Shown here: positions 11,941 to 23,949 of the stretch, in pieces
How the letters are laid out: each line of letters starts with the position of its first letter
Numbering within the stretch: position 1 is the stretch's first letter
Assembly (NCBI GenBank): GCA_003290165.1
Contig: QNQO01001172.1
Coordinates: 124,001-188,000, forward strand
DNA: 64,000 nucleotides
Origin: Berberis thunbergii
Taxonomy: Eukaryota > Streptophyta > Magnoliopsida > Ranunculales > Berberidaceae
Direction of reading: 5' to 3'
The notes under the pieces: model-generated
Databases searched by the model: none
What the model was told of the DNA's origin: nothing
Seen by the model: only the letters and a program-made list of their open reading frames with translations
Position numbers and translations under genes: made by a program

Positions 11941-14481
11941 TTATTGAACATTGTCGGCGGGAGATGGAGTCTTGTCTTCAGAAAGAGATGGAGCATTTAC
12001 TTCCGCAGTAGGAGCAGAAGGTGGTGGAACTCTATTTTCCTTAACAGGACCAGTCAAAGGAGACAAGGTCTCGTCGAAAACAGCAGGATCAAAGGGAGGA
12101 GATGACACTTGACCTTCATGAACCAGATCACTCGAGGGATTCAGAATAGATTCTTCTTCGTCCTCATCCTCAAAGGCTTGATCAGCCACGACATGATAAT
12201 TTGACAAATCATGACTTTCCTCTGATTCAATAAAGATAATGATTTCAATCCTGCCATCGACGATCTTGGTCTACTAAATCACTTCTGCAGCCTTGAGCTT
12301 ATCCACAATCGTAGAAAGCTCATCTTTGGTCAAAGCAAGTTCTCCTTCAACCGCGAAAAGTTTTGTCAAAGTTTGCGCTTTAACATAAGCAAGCTCAACG
12401 GTCGGCTGCACTACTCACTCCTCAGCATTTTTACAACAAGCAGAATGCTCATCATTAATAGACATTACCTTCTCACTAGATAACTCACTCTTGACAGCAG
12501 CCAACCGATCCCGCAAGTTGTTCATCTCCTCATTCGAAACAACAAGATCATAAGCAAACATATCTTGGATAGACTTTGCTTCCTTTAACGAAGCCCGAGT
12601 AGTGTCAATAACTTTCTCCTGCTCGGCATGTTCCACCTTCAGCTAATAAACTTGAAATAAGGCGTCAGAAAGCTGCAACGTCTGCCTAGCCAACTTCTTC
12701 TGCACGGCCAACACATGATCACGTGCAGCCTGGTACTCTGATCTCATCATCTCAGCATAAGTGAGATGGTTCATACCTTCCATTATCTGTTTAAGACCTT
12801 GATCGAGGTGCTCACTGGATCGATGCACTGGCAATGGAACTCTCTCAACTAACCACTTATGCAAAGAGGTGATGAGATTGCGTGCACTATCATGCACGTC
12901 TATCTCCAAATACCAGCTGAACTTCCCATCCGAGTTAATATAGATATCTCCAGGAATCAGCTCCTTCCAACTAATATGTGGATGAAGAAGAATGGGGTCT
13001 GGAAGAAAGGAAGCTCCACCCATGGTAACCGATTTAATGACCGAAATAGCAGTGATGATGAAAACACCACTCTTACCCTTATTCTTCAAAACAACAGAGG
13101 AGGGATTCAGGCGAGTAGGAGATGGAACAGGCGAATCCGTTAAATTAGCAGGACAAGTATGAAGAAGATGAGACTTGGAAATCTGACCACGATCAACTTC
13201 AACCTCGTCAAAAGGAGGATTGCAATCAAAGTCAGCCAAGGTTTTCTTGTTATTCAGATTACGAAACAACCCCATTGCAAGTTGTGTCATCTTATTATTG
13301 ATAACACGAACATCATCGTCTGAAACTTTCGCGAGATTGGACACGCCAGCAGATGAGTAAGAGTCTTTTCATAATCACTTAATGGACGAGAGATTTCCAC
13401 CTTACTCCTCTCCACAGCCTGATTTAGTTCTTCAGCCTTTCGAGCTGCAAGGCGAGCATCGTCTTCATCATATTTCCAAGTAGAAATCATACGAGGAGCA
13501 ACCCGAGCATTCCCTGGAGCAGAACCAACAAGTCCCTTCCCACTTCAAAGTGCGGCCAGGATGACCTAAATTAGTCACAACCAGCCTCTTTGATGGGCTA
13601 GCACGCCTAGGAGCTTTCCTCTTCTTGGTGGTCGGACCAGCACCATCAAAGACAACAGGAGCAGTAATATCCGTAACTTTCTCGGCGGAGCTCATTTTCC
13701 CATCAATTCTAGCATCACCAATGCTAGCAGAAATAGTACAATCCTCCGCCTCATCAAAGACAACAACAGTGCCAGCATGAGCAACACTGACGTCGGAGTT
13801 GCAATATTCAAGAACTACAACACGCTCCATATCATTCATAATGTACAACCACTCTGCTCAACGACATCCAAATCAAGAAGCTCTACCAAAAAAACATGAA
13901 GAAGTGAAAGAAATCACTCATGCGCTCCCTTCTCTATTTCAATTAGATGTAGATTAGTCCACTTCCTGGGCTCCCGAAACGTCTGAAAATGGGCTTGTTG
14001 CCAAGCATGAAATACCCTAACTTCATGGAAGCATAAAACCAAGGCCTCGCTTAGGATCTGTAGGCAAATGAAGAAAGAAAATACGACTCGTAGTTATCAT
14101 AAGCTTCACCACAGAGTGCAGAGTCTTCTCGTTTAAAGGAATGTCGGATTGCAGGGCCCTCACCATGGTCGCAATCATAACCCGTCAGCCGTTGGGACCC
14201 ATCTAAGTAGGGGAAATGCTAATAAAATCCAAATAAGCCCAGAAGATCTCTAGAACGGGAAATTGAAGACCAGACTTGAACATTGCAGGGGAAAGTGTAA
14301 GGTAACCAGGCCTTGGACGAGCAACACTTTCATCGTCCGTAGGCAAAACAAGCACCAAATCAGATGGAATAGAGAATGTCTAACAAACATATTCTAAAGT
14401 TCCTTGCATCGCATGCCTAGGCTCAAAAAATACCTGACAAACAGCAAGATCGTCCTCACTCAGGATTAAGTTAGAAGCCAT
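11941..14481 (-). pseudogene. Antisense ORF of Tat-type element D, Transposase_28-like
   Basis: Reading the minus strand from ATG at 14481-14479, the first part contains IPSDLVLVLPTDD, then FKSGLQFPVLEIF and MGPNG-RVMIATMVRAL, which resembles the plant putative gypsy-type transposon domain (Transposase_28). There are TAG and TGA stops in this part. Open pieces follow at 13848-13468, 13490-13287, 13344-12643 (233 residues, the longest), 12636-12415 and 12207-11941. The middle is basic (TKKRKAPRRASPSKR), the later part is coiled-coil-like (EAKSIQDMFAYDLVVSNEEM) and the end is acidic and proline-rich. The protein runs antisense to the retroelement, as in other Tat elements. Disruptions are relatively few. 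Confidence 0.65.
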
Positions 14482-14819
14482 GTAAAAAAGATTGGTTAAT
14501 ACAAATAACAAAGAAAATACGAAAGAGTGAGCTCTGAAATTGAAGATAGCGTAAAAAGGACAACACAGATCTTATCCACCTTTTCATAGGGTTGGGCAAC
14601 GAAAATACAACCAATGGGAAGGTGTGCACGACATGATGCTGCACGGAATCCCAAAAATTACGTTGAAATGGACAGATTAATGGAGGAGTGGAATAGAAAC
14701 CAAATCGATAGCTCTTAACGACATTTAATCCAGTGCAGAAAAATAATGATGAATTCGAAAATTTAACCGCCAAAGATTTAGTGGTCATGCAAGCACGCCG
14801 ACTAACTAGGGGAGTAGTA

Positions 14820-15334
14820 GATGATAAATCAAATAATCCTCTAATCCGAGCCGTACACATGTCAAAGACAATCCATCACGAGGAACAGGCACTTCAAGAT
14901 CAACACAGATAACAGGCTAGACCCCAGAAGCCCAAAGCGGCAGGACCAGTCATTAAAGCCCACAAAGGTCTTTAGTAATAGATCATAATCAAAGGCCCAA
15001 TGAATTTGTTCCTTTAGAGAAGAGAGATGTTATGAAGGAGACAAGTCATGGCAGGAATCACTCCCCCAAGGATGTATCTCAATGAATGAGGAAACTGTTG
15101 TGAGGAACATCTCTTCTCATCACTCGTTACATGCTTAAATCACACAAGGAGTTAATTGCGTACATTATATAAGGTAAAGGAAACATTTGACAAAAGGTAT
15201 GCAAACACAACTGAACTATACTTTGTCCAAATTCATTTTCTTCCACAGATTAACTTACTTAAACATTGGAGTGTCTTTTGCCACCAAATAGGTAGTCTTT
15301 GGCAATCTAACCCTGTTTTGCAAGTCTTATCTCA
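14820..15334 (+). mobile_element. 3' LTR of element D
   Basis: A purine tract (TAGGGGAGTAGTAG, ending about 14821) is followed by TGATAAATCAAATAATCCTC, which aligns with the start of the solo LTR at 15883 (TGATGATACATCAAACCGTC). A TATA-like TATATAAGG stands near 15167. The end is set at TCTCA, 15334, because Athila protease sequence starts soon after, but the exact last base is uncertain. No target duplication can be tested because the 5' LTR is not in the window. Confidence 0.65.
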
Positions 15335-15346
15335 AGGAGAACAGAT

Positions 15347-15882
15347 TTGGACGCACCACTTGAATTTAGGGGCGAGTATAATTTACTTTCAAATTTAGTT
15401 TATGATCAGTTAGGTCTCGATGAGTTAAAATCAACTGAAGTAACACTGCAATTGACAGATAGGTCAATCAGAGTTCCATGCGGTATTAAAGAGGATATGA
15501 TTATTAAGGTTGAAAAATTATATTTTCCAGTGGACTTCATAGTTCTTGATACACAACCTGTTCATAATCCCTCCAGTCACAATCCAGTTATTTGGGTCAC
15601 CCTTTTTTTGCAACATCTAATGCTACTATTAACTGTAGGAATGGAATCACGAAATTGTCATTTGATAACATGACCATCGAACTCAATATTTTTAATGTAA
15701 GTGAACAAGCTCCTAAGTCCGAGGATGTCTGTGAAGTTAACATGATTGAGAGTTTGGTGGAGAATTTCTTTTTGCAGTCTACATTAGATGACCCCTTAGC
15801 AGCATGTTAGACTTATTTCGGTTATAGACTTCGATATTGATATATTCATTAGGGAAGTGAATGTTTTGCGTGATTCAGCCTC
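15347..15882 (+). pseudogene. Athila-type aspartic protease fragment
   Basis: The frame reads LSNLVYDQLGLDELKSTEVTLQ, then RSIRVPCGIKEDMIIKVEKLYFPVDFIVLDTQP, then after a frameshift a piece like PFFATSNATINCRNGITKLS. This is the protease region of Athila Ty3/gypsy elements. The catalytic motif expected as DLGAS appears as NLGAS in another frame (near 15362-15376), so the active aspartate is lost. A remnant like FDIDIFIREVN at about 15827-15860 continues the family pattern. It is 5'-truncated against the LTR before it and interrupted by two insertions. Confidence 0.75.
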
Positions 15883-16952
15883 TGATGATACATCAAACCG
15901 TCCTCTGATCAGTACTGTACACACGTCATAATAATCTCGTCAACAAAATGAAGCAAGCCCGATTGCATGCTCAATCTAGCGAGACCCAAACAACACTAAG
16001 CTCATTATTGGCAGGATCTATACATTCGAATTTGAGTTGCAATGAGCCTGTAAGCCAATGCATCACGTGGTCAAACTCAATACTTGTAAGACCTCTAAGG
16101 CAAGTATCTGAAAGACCTACCCAAGACAAGCAGGCTAGCAACATATTGGATCTTATTAGGAAACAAATATTAGAGTATAAGTCGGGCAAGGAAACTTTCT
16201 TGCATGGACAACACTCAGAATGGGAAACCTCTCCCGCAAATCTAAGAGCACGAGTCGTGTAGGAAAACTATCCCACATTGACAGCTCCCAAATTATAAAA
16301 AGATCTCCACAGCAAGATCTCTTTCCCTAAACTATGCCACCAAAGGCCTAGCTGAACAAGGACTTCTACACTATAAAAGGGAGATACGGTCGATGAATTT
16401 GAGGTACGCAATATAATCCCAATTTATAGTTTGAAGCCTTTTTTACTTTTTATTTATTCATTTTTTAATCTAGGCCCGAAGGCTACATAACAGACCCTAT
16501 AGGGTTAACACAACCAGGCCCGAAGGCTACAATATTGTTGTCACTTAATATCCTCATCGCTTCCATCTTGCATAGAGACTTGCTTTTGCTCCGGTCTATC
16601 GCATGTTTCTTTGCATGAAGACTTGTTTTTGCTTCGCTTCGGTCTAGTCCATCTAAGAAGCTGCATTCAAAACCCAAAGGTTTATCAACGGCAGAACACA
16701 TGTACTCCTAATAAAAAGGCAAAACCTCATGAAATTCTGGTGAGTCTCGAACCCGCGACCTCTCACAAGGAAAATTGATGTCCGACCTACCGAGCTACAA
16801 TTGGTGGACTACAGTTTTAAGTCTCTCATAAACCTTATCTAACTTAAGCATCACAGTGCCATTAGCTGCCAGACGGTGGTCCTTGGCTCACGTATGCTAC
16901 TGTGCAGGTTTAGGTAAGCAGCAAGGATGGAGAACAATATTCGACTACATCA
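15883..16952 (+). mobile_element. Solo LTR related to family A, split by a SINE
   Basis: The LTR starts TGATGATACATCAAACC and ends GACTACATCA. Its parts align with the family-A LTR (CTAAGGCAAGTATCTGAAAGAC, AAACTATGCCACCAAAGGCC, CACTATAAAAGGGAG). Flanking bases are GCCTC (15878-15882) and ACCTC (16953-16957), a 4-of-5 match expected of an old 5-bp target duplication. No internal region follows, so it is a solo LTR left by LTR-LTR recombination. Without the SINE it would be about 690 bp. Confidence 0.8.
16440..16809 (-). mobile_element. tRNA-derived SINE (copy 1)
   Basis: On the minus strand the element starts with a tRNA-like head containing box A (TAGCTCGGTAGG) and box B (GGGTTCGAGACTC), followed by a body with CCCGAAGGCTACAATATTG-type sequence (read on plus: GGCCCGAAGGCTACA) and an AAT-rich tail. 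The flanks TATAGTTTGAAGCCT (16425-16439) and TACAGTTTTAAGTCT (16810-16824) match at 12 of 15 positions and are the probable target duplication. The same SINE family is found at 51318-51670. Confidence 0.85.
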
Positions 16953-16969
16953 ACCTCTATTATCCCGGT

Positions 16970-17638
16970 TGATGATACACCAAAACGGTCCCTCCTTTAT
17001 GTCATACATGTGTCATGTTGATCTCGAGGAATGATAGGCCCTAGCGTCAGCCCAACACTGATTCGGCCCAAGCGGTTCTAAGATTGCTCAATGCAGTCCG
17101 CTAAATAGACCCAACTCATTATGGTCTGCTAAGCCCACACGTCTCACAGCTATCATCAAGATCTATAAGTGCTGCTAAGGCAAGTATCTCGAGGATCGGC
17201 TTTGGACAGGCAATTACAGCAGCACTTCGTTTCAAACTAGGAAGCAAATACCAGAGTATATGTCACACATGGAGACTTCTATCGATGGACTACTCTCGGA
17301 TTGGGAACTATTTCTCACGTATCTGGGAACAAAAGGCAAACAAGGAAACTCCCCTTCACAACACAACTCCACGAAGATCTTCCTCCCTAAACTATGCCAC
17401 CGATGGCATGGTCGAACCAGGACTCCAGCACTATTAATAAGACATGAGTTTGGTAAGCTAAGGTATGCTACAAATTCCCTATTTACAGCATTATGCCATC
17501 CTCATATCCATGTATGACTTTAGCATTGGAGTGCCATAGACCACCACAACGGTGGTCTGTGGCTCACATGTGTTCCTTGTGCAGGTCAGCAAGTTTGCAG
17601 GTCAAGGTCAAAGGAAGGAGCAAAAAATGACTGCATCA
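16970..17638 (+). mobile_element. 5' LTR of element E
   Basis: It starts TGATGATACACCAAAACGG and ends TGACTGCATCA, 669 bp, full length for family A. The sequence immediately after (TTCGGCACCATCAGTGGGGA, 17640-17659) occupies the primer-binding-site position; the matching site of the inverted copy is TTTGGCGCCATTCGTGGGGA. Confidence 0.9.
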
Positions 17639-17713
17639 GTTCGGCACCATCAGTGGGGAACGACAAAATTCCTAACCTTTTACTAGCATCATCTCTCTTC
17701 ATAATACAAAGGG

Positions 17714-19063
17714 ATGGTGACCACTAGATCAGGCAACAATGGAGAGCAAATGGAAACGTCAAACACTTTGACTGGCATTATACAGCTGATCCCAGTAGTG
17801 CCGGTGACACACGAGCAGCAGACTCACACCCCAGCGCCAGCAACGGCAACGGCAGACCCCAGGATAGATTTGTTGTTATCTCAAATACTGTAAATCTCCA
17901 AAGTAGTAGAGGCTCTCATACAACAGAGCCCTTACTATCTAATGGAGATCAGGAGGGGCACAAACCTCCATCTTTGGAAGAAAACAACGAGCAACACAAA
18001 AGAGTCAAACCCCTGCTAGTTCTCATTGAAAAAAATGAGCTAGCGGAACTGACTTTCAGGGCATATAGACTCGCCCCCACAAAACCCCCTCCACAGAGAG
18101 GCACACGATCCGGACGTGTTATATCGTCTCTCTATTCCACCGTTCATGGACTGTATGATGAATGAGGCTCTTCCAAAGAAGTTCACGCCTCCAAAGCTCA
18201 ACTTCTACGATGAGACCACCAACCAATTCCATCACCTACGTCATTACCAGCATGTAATAGCTCTCAAATGAGGATCCGAGTCAGTGATGTGCATAACTTT
18301 CCCTACCAGCCTAAAGTCAGCTTTAACATGGTTCCATAACCTCCTGCCAAGGTCGATCAACTCATTCAAGACGTTGACAAAGGAGTTCCTAACACAATTT
18401 TTCGGGAGTCTGTGTCTTCAGAAAATCCCACACTACATACTCTCTCTGATGAAGAGATCCAATGAGACACTCAGAAAGTATGTCAAGCGCTTCAAGGATG
18501 AGCTAACGCTCATTGACGAATGCAGCCGCGACACAGCCGTGACGACTTTTATCGCGGGCCTAAAAGATGGAAAGCATTATGATTTCCTCACCTTGGAACC
18601 CTCTTTGGATATGACGGAACTCCTGAAGGGCGCCCAGAGGTACATCACCTTAGAAGATATGAGAACCATGAAGAGGGAAACAGAAGTTGAGAAGAAGCAC
18701 TTTGTTTCTAAGGACAGAAAAGAGGGAAGAAAGTTAGAGGATGGAGAAATGAGCAAGCAAAAGCGCAACGACAACAGGTCAGACCCTAGCCAGGCCAGTC
18801 CAGAGAAAGCTTCCAACTACATTGGATCCAGATCCATGACCCCCCTTAATTCTAGCCTATCGGACGTCCTAAATTCCATGAAAAACTGGGAAGATCTAAA
18901 GTGGCCCCCGAAGCTTCCGAACATGACAACAAAAAGTACTGCTCATGCTACAAGGAGGGTGAACATTACACCAACGACTGCAAAAGTCTAAGGTACGAGA
19001 TCGAGTACTGGATACGGAGGGGCAAACTAAAGGAATTCCTAAGTTTTGAGAAGCGACCAGAAT
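17714..19063 (+). pseudogene. Tat-type gag (element E)
   Basis: The frame starts MVTTRSGNNGEQ at 17714, matching the gag start of the inverted copy (MVTIRSRSNGEQ). A stop follows at about codon 60. The main gag domain is at 18284-18850 (LKSALTWFHNLLPRSI, FKTLTKEFLTQF, LRKYVKRFKDE, AVTTFIAGLKDG), then a spacer and a zinc-knuckle-like C-terminal part near 18940-19045 (YCSCYKEGEHYTNDC, then RYEIEYWIRRGKLKEF). This is the retrotransposon gag fold of Tat elements. Stops and frameshifts divide it. Confidence 0.8.
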
Positions 19064-19190
19064 GACCTAAGGACAGGGGGAGATAGTCAAGGAGATCGAG
19101 AAGGAGACTCAGGGCATATTCTATGTCTTTCATGGAGTCAGAACGGATGAAGACCAGTCGAATGGGTCCCGCAAGCGAACTCTACTGGAG

Positions 19191-19600
19191 ATGCGGACGC
19201 AGCCAGCAGAGAAGAACAGACGTGTTTACTACTCGAGGGTGCAAATCCATATCCCCACCTTAACCTTTATAGACAAAGACCTCGAAGGCATCCGCGCACC
19301 TCACAACAACACTCTAGTCATATCAGTCTCCAATGCAAAGTGGGAGGTGAAAAAGGCTCTGGTGGACACGAGAAGCTTTCTCAACGTCCTATTCTACAAC
19401 ACATTTCACAACATGAACCTCATGGAGGAGAATATGACATGGTAGAACAGGACTTCATGGTAGTAATTGCGACGTCTACCTACAACCTTGAGCTGGGAAG
19501 ACCATGGCTCCACCAGATGGAAGCATTATTCTCCACCCTTCACCAATGCGTTAAGTACATCGCTAACCACTCGGAAAGAACAATACATGGGGACCAATAA
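19191..19600 (+). pseudogene. Retroviral-type aspartic protease (element E), internally deleted
   Basis: The frame reads LTFIDKDLEGIRAPHNNTLVIS, then KKALVDTRSFLNVLFYNTF. The catalytic DTGSS of the inverted copy appears here as DTRSF, so the site is lost. The segment between NLMEENMT and DFMVV, about 40 residues in the inverted copy, is missing, and the rest (STYNLELGRPWLHQMEALFSTL) is in another frame. Confidence 0.75.
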
Positions 19601-21398
19601 ACAGCATGAGACTGCCATTAAGCTTCACTGAAGCAGATAGAATTTTCCCAAATCCAATTGGAGCCCACGGGGCAATTTGCACTGAAACCAAACCAAAAGA
19701 CTGTGGAACAATCCCCCCACTTACACGAAGACAAGAACCCAACAGCGGTGGCTCACCTCAGAAATAGGGCACCTTCAAGTGGTATAGGAGCAACTAATTC
19801 TTCAACCCAGCGAAGCGAAAAAGTCAATGCAATTCGGAGTATGACCCCCTGACAAACAGTAGGCTCAAAAATAAACTCCCAAGGTTTGCTCTTCAGTAAC
19901 CTCAACGACATCAGCAAAGCGTGGAAGGTCGCTGAAGGTACCAACGATCCAGCTAGGGCTATGCGAATTCACTTCAGCGCCAGATCGACCTCTATTCGCC
20001 GACAGTTAGTCTATTTAGGTTGTTTATTTTTCTTTCCGTAGTCAATGTAGAGTCATAGTTCCCAACAGCTTATGTGATTTGCAATCATTTAAGAAATAAA
20101 AAATAATTACGCAAACACACTCTATTGATTACTGGAAAGATGTAAAAACGATCACTCAAAAGTAGGTACAAATGACTACATACTACAAGCATCCGGATCC
20201 GATGCGACATTCAGTAAAGACTTGCTTGAACAGTCTGACTACATAAGAAGACTTAGAAGTGACAGCTAAGGTACCGAAGGTAAGCTTTGCAAGCTCTCCG
20301 ACGAATGTTATTTGTGAACAAGAATAGGACGGCATGAGAAAGAGCATGATGAAATAACATGACCAATTCAACGCCTCTACAGACACACCCCTCAAATATG
20401 GTTTGAGATGGTAAAAAATCAACAATCGAGGGCATCGCGAAACACCAGCCGAAGCTACGACCAACTCACACACTTGATCTGCTCGACCTGACGAACTTGG
20501 GACAAGTATCAGGTTGAAGCAGATCTAGTGCACCCTCCCACTGAAGGGATGAAGGACATCTAGGAGTCAATGGCCCACTCCAACAGGCCATGTTTAACTC
20601 CATCCAAGCCTGAGATCCTGAATTCCAACGCAAGGCAAGTCAATGTGGTTAATCAAGAAGTGGTGAAGGCAATCGCTCCGAAGATGACTGCTAGTGTTAT
20701 CTCTGAAATTTGGTGCTCCGGAGCAACGACAGGGAGTTTGTACTTCTTCTTCAAAATATGAGAACAAATTACAAGGTCTCAGTGAACCAACTGCGCGCTC
20801 ACCTGGAGCAGGTGACCATGCATAACAGCAAGTCTTATCATGACTCGTCAGCGCAAATGTCAGAACATTTAAAGACTTCAAAATTGGATATCTCCCTTCT
20901 GCCTTTGGAAAACCCAAAACATGTTTTTCAAGTAAGAACATTAGAAGAAGTGTGCTCTGCAAAAGATGGCGCCTATAACGATGAAGAAACACCATTATAT
21001 AGACATGGTAGTTCACCAATTAGTCACTTCAGTATTAACTATCAGAATTGAATAACATATGGGAAATGAAGAGATGACGGTTCCCAAGGAAACTACACAA
21101 GACCACGTTCATCCAATTAATAATGTTGCACACAACCCCATTAATTGAGTGGAGTAACCGATACTCAATTGTCTCGCGATCTACGCCATACGCGTGTCCA
21201 CATGCAATCTACGTGGTACACGTAACGTCTTGATCTTACAACAAACCCTAGCTCTTCTCCCATGGCCCCATTGGCTCAGCCTACTATTCAAGTAGTATCC
21301 TACCATGTGCCTGACACGAGCATCAAAAACCTTAGTCACTTCTGACACACGGATCACACCTGCATATCACAAGCTGATTGAAGGTACTCATGTTTCTT
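19601..21398. other. Unrecognised module between protease and 3' LTR (element E)
   Basis: This 1.8-kb block has no RT, RNase H or integrase. It aligns along its length with 28030-30470 of the inverted copy, so it is an inherited part of this family. On the minus strand it has open frames of 96 (20473-20183) and 141 codons (21019-20594) and a TATA-like TCTATATAATGG at 21003-20992, suggesting an antisense promoter. On the plus strand a short shared peptide (EDLEVTAKVPKV) is seen near 20240. I do not recognise a product. Confidence 0.6.
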
Positions 21399-21930
21399 TA
21401 TTACGGTCTGCTAAGCCCACACGTCTCACAGCTATCCTCAATACCTATAAATCCTACTAAGGCAAGTATCTCGAGGTTCAGCTTTGGACAAGCAATTACA
21501 GTAGCATTTCATTTTCAATTAGGAAGCAAATACCAGAATATATGTCACACATTGAGTCTTCTATTTATGGACTACTCTCGGATTGGAAACTATCTCCCAC
21601 GTGTCTAGGAGCACAATGCTAAGAGGGAAACTCCCCTTCACAACACAACTCCTAATTAGATAAGGATTTTCATGAAAATCATTTTTCCTAAATTACGCCA
21701 CCAATGGCTTGGTCGAACCAGGACTCCAACACTATAAATAAGACATGAGGTTGGTAAGCTAAGGTACGCTACAAAATTTTTTTTACAACATTATGCCTTC
21801 CTCAGATCCCTGTTTGACTTTAGCATCGGAGTGTCATTGACCACCACAACGGTGGTCTGTGGCTCACGTGCGTTCCTTGTGTAGTTTTGCTGGTCAAGGT
21901 CAAAATAGAGTGCAAAAAATTACTGCATCA
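21399..21930 (+). mobile_element. 3' LTR of element E, 5'-truncated
   Basis: It aligns with the family-A LTR from TTACGGTCTGCTAAGCCCAC to the end ATTACTGCATCA. About 160 bp of the LTR start are missing, and the sequence before 21399 is the end of the preceding module, so the truncation is a deletion junction. Confidence 0.85.
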
Positions 21931-23020
21931 CTGGTTATACATGGAAGCCTAAAATGGAACTCCTTCCACTCAGTGAGTCAAAATCGGCCCCTTCTGCTTA
22001 GACTACTTTGCTTCCTAACCCATTCCTCTCATCACCTTTTTCATGTTGACCTATTCGACATATGGCTTCCTAGTGACTCGTGCATGAAATATGATTTTCA
22101 ATATTTTTTGGAGTCTAACATCGTAATATTCACAATACAACTGATGCATCTAATGAGAAAATCCATCCCATATGTAGTGCTAATTCCATGTTTGGGGATG
22201 TTGTTGAGTTGTCTAGCCCATCATCTTTGTGCAATTCATTTTGTTATGATAAGCATGTACCACCCAATATATCTATAAACATACATCATTGCATCCCTTT
22301 CACATTGACTGACTCTGCTTATGTGGATCCCTTGTTTTTAAGGGATGATTTCAGTTTCAATCATTCTATTGTGAAACATATTCAATATTCTAATTTGACA
22401 CTTGACTTAGGATGTCCCTTTTTAAGAGTAGGCAAAAGTCATTTGATGGATGTCACTGTTTATGACCCCTTTATGCTCCAGGTCTCTACGACTTTCCTAG
22501 CAATGCGGGTTCATTTGCATTTTCTTTATGATTTTTCATGGCGCCTTCATAGCTTTTGGGGTGTGTTAGTATATGTTGTGCCCCTTGTGATTGCTACTCT
22601 TTGTTGAATTGATCCTCAACTTTTTAGGTTGTTGTTAAACGATTTTTTTTACACTTTTGATTTAGTTTACATCATGGACTAAGTGTCTAGGTTTGGGGGA
22701 AGGTGTTCGCTATGTTCTCCCTTTTCATTTTATGGCACATCATGTGTGAAGAAGAATATACGTCGGGTTGATGACGTTAAACTATGCGCTTCTGGGAGAC
22801 AACCCAGCTTTAATTGTATCATTATGGTGAGTCTGAATTGATTTTTGAGTTCTTTCTAGTGCATTCCACTCATACTCATTAGCAATTTTGACTTACAACT
22901 GGTGTATGTAATTTTTTTCATTTGTGTTTTATCAATTTATTCTTATGTTTTTGAGCTTTCATTCGTGGATGATCTTTTCGAAATTGGTAAAAATTTAACC
23001 ATGGTAATATCACTCTAACC
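21931..23020 (+). mobile_element. Athila-like element debris, downstream flank of element E
   Basis: Right after element E one frame reads GYTWKPKMELLPLSESKS, which fits the linker between Athila protease and reverse transcriptase, so this is the continuation of the interrupted Athila copy. The RT is not present. Two overlapping open frames (21859-22278 and 22188-22607, 139 codons each) have no recognised domain. Near 22690 there is a purine tract (TTTGGGGGAAGG), and near 22770 TGACGTTAAACTATGCGCTTCTGGGAGACAAC, a pattern I associate with the region 3' of pol in Athila elements. Confidence 0.5.
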
Positions 23021-23023
23021 CTC

Positions 23024-23688
23024 TGATGCAGTCGATTTTCACTCCTTACTTTACCTTGACCTGCTGACCTGCACAAGGAATGCACGTGAGCCACAGAACA
23101 CCATTTTGTGGCCGATGGCACTCCAATGCTAAAGTCAGACAAGGATCTAAGGAAGGCTAAATGTCGTAAACAAGGAATCTTTAGCGTACCTTTGTTCACC
23201 AACCTCATGTCTTATTTATAACGTTGGAGTCCTGGTTCGACCAGGCCATTGGTGGCGTAGTTTAGAGAAGGAGATCCTTATCTAATTAGGACTGGTGTTG
23301 TGGAGGGAAGCTTTTCGGTTAGACTTGTGCTAATAGATGCACGGGAAATAGTTCCCAATTGGAATATTGTCCATAAATGGAAGTTTCCATATATGACATA
23401 TACTCTAGTGTTTGCTTCCTAGTTGGAAACAAGGTGTTGGCGGCTTGCCTGTCCAAAACTGATCTTCGAGATTCTTGCCTTAATAGGTCTTACGGGTATT
23501 GGGGATGGTTGTGAGACGTGTGGGCTAAGCATGATGTAGTAATTTGGGTTCGTCTGGTGGACTGCGTTGTACGGGCCTGAAAATGCTTGGACAGGATCAG
23601 TGTTAGGTTGACGCTTGGGCCAGTTATTCTTTGAGATCATCATGACACGTGTACGGTGTAGAAAAGAGGATGTTTTGGTGTATCATCA
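23024..23688 (-). mobile_element. 3' LTR of copy 3
   Basis: On the plus strand it runs from TGATGCAGTCGATTTTC to GTATCATCA, 665 bp, the reverse complement of the family-A LTR. A purine tract (plus strand CTCTCCCTAGG, 23693-23703) sits next to its start, as needed for plus-strand priming. Confidence 0.9.
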
Positions 23689-23949
23689 ACTGCTCTCCCT
23701 AGGTAGGGGACCATCAGATCAGTCCACTAAGGCACTTCTTAAAAACATATGTCGCTCATGATGAGTGAGTCTGAACCATTACTTGAGCGGTGCGCTCCAT
23801 TAATTAAGCGTGCATCGGTTCAATGGAGCAAATGCGGGAAATCAATCCTTATTTAGATCTCCCTTTCTGTGAAGATTGACTCTTCCATTTATATATTTTT
23901 AGAAACTCCATTCTATTCAGCATTGAGAGCTTATTCACTTTTTTTCATG

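Larger units (their letters stand above)
7971..15334 (+). mobile_element. Tat-type LTR element (family D), 5'-truncated
   Basis: In plus orientation the element has pol (7971-10690), a 78-bp tandem array (10722-11600), an antisense ORF (11941-14481) and a 3' LTR (about 14820-15334). Gag and protease are missing because the sequence starts just before the reverse-transcriptase domain, at the end of another element's LTR. The layout is that of the Tat lineage. Pol is broken by frameshifts and stops, so it is a decayed copy. Confidence 0.75.
16970..21930 (+). mobile_element. Non-autonomous Tat-type element E (family A, copy 2)
   Basis: It has a 5' LTR (16970-17638), a primer-binding-like site, gag, protease, an unrecognised module and a truncated 3' LTR (21399-21930). 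The flanks CCGGT (16965-16969) and CTGGT (21931-21935) match at 4 of 5 positions, the expected 5-bp target duplication. There is no reverse transcriptase, RNase H or integrase. Compared with the inverted copy at 23024-32690 it also lacks the 133-bp array and the antisense ORF, with the junction near 21390-21398, so an internal deletion removed them with the first part of the 3' LTR. Confidence 0.82.

Noticed and set aside
16740..16809. tRNA gene (box A and box B present)
   Set aside because: No cloverleaf or acceptor stem can be drawn; the sequence is the head of a 370-bp SINE with target duplication. The same applies at 51318 and 53959.
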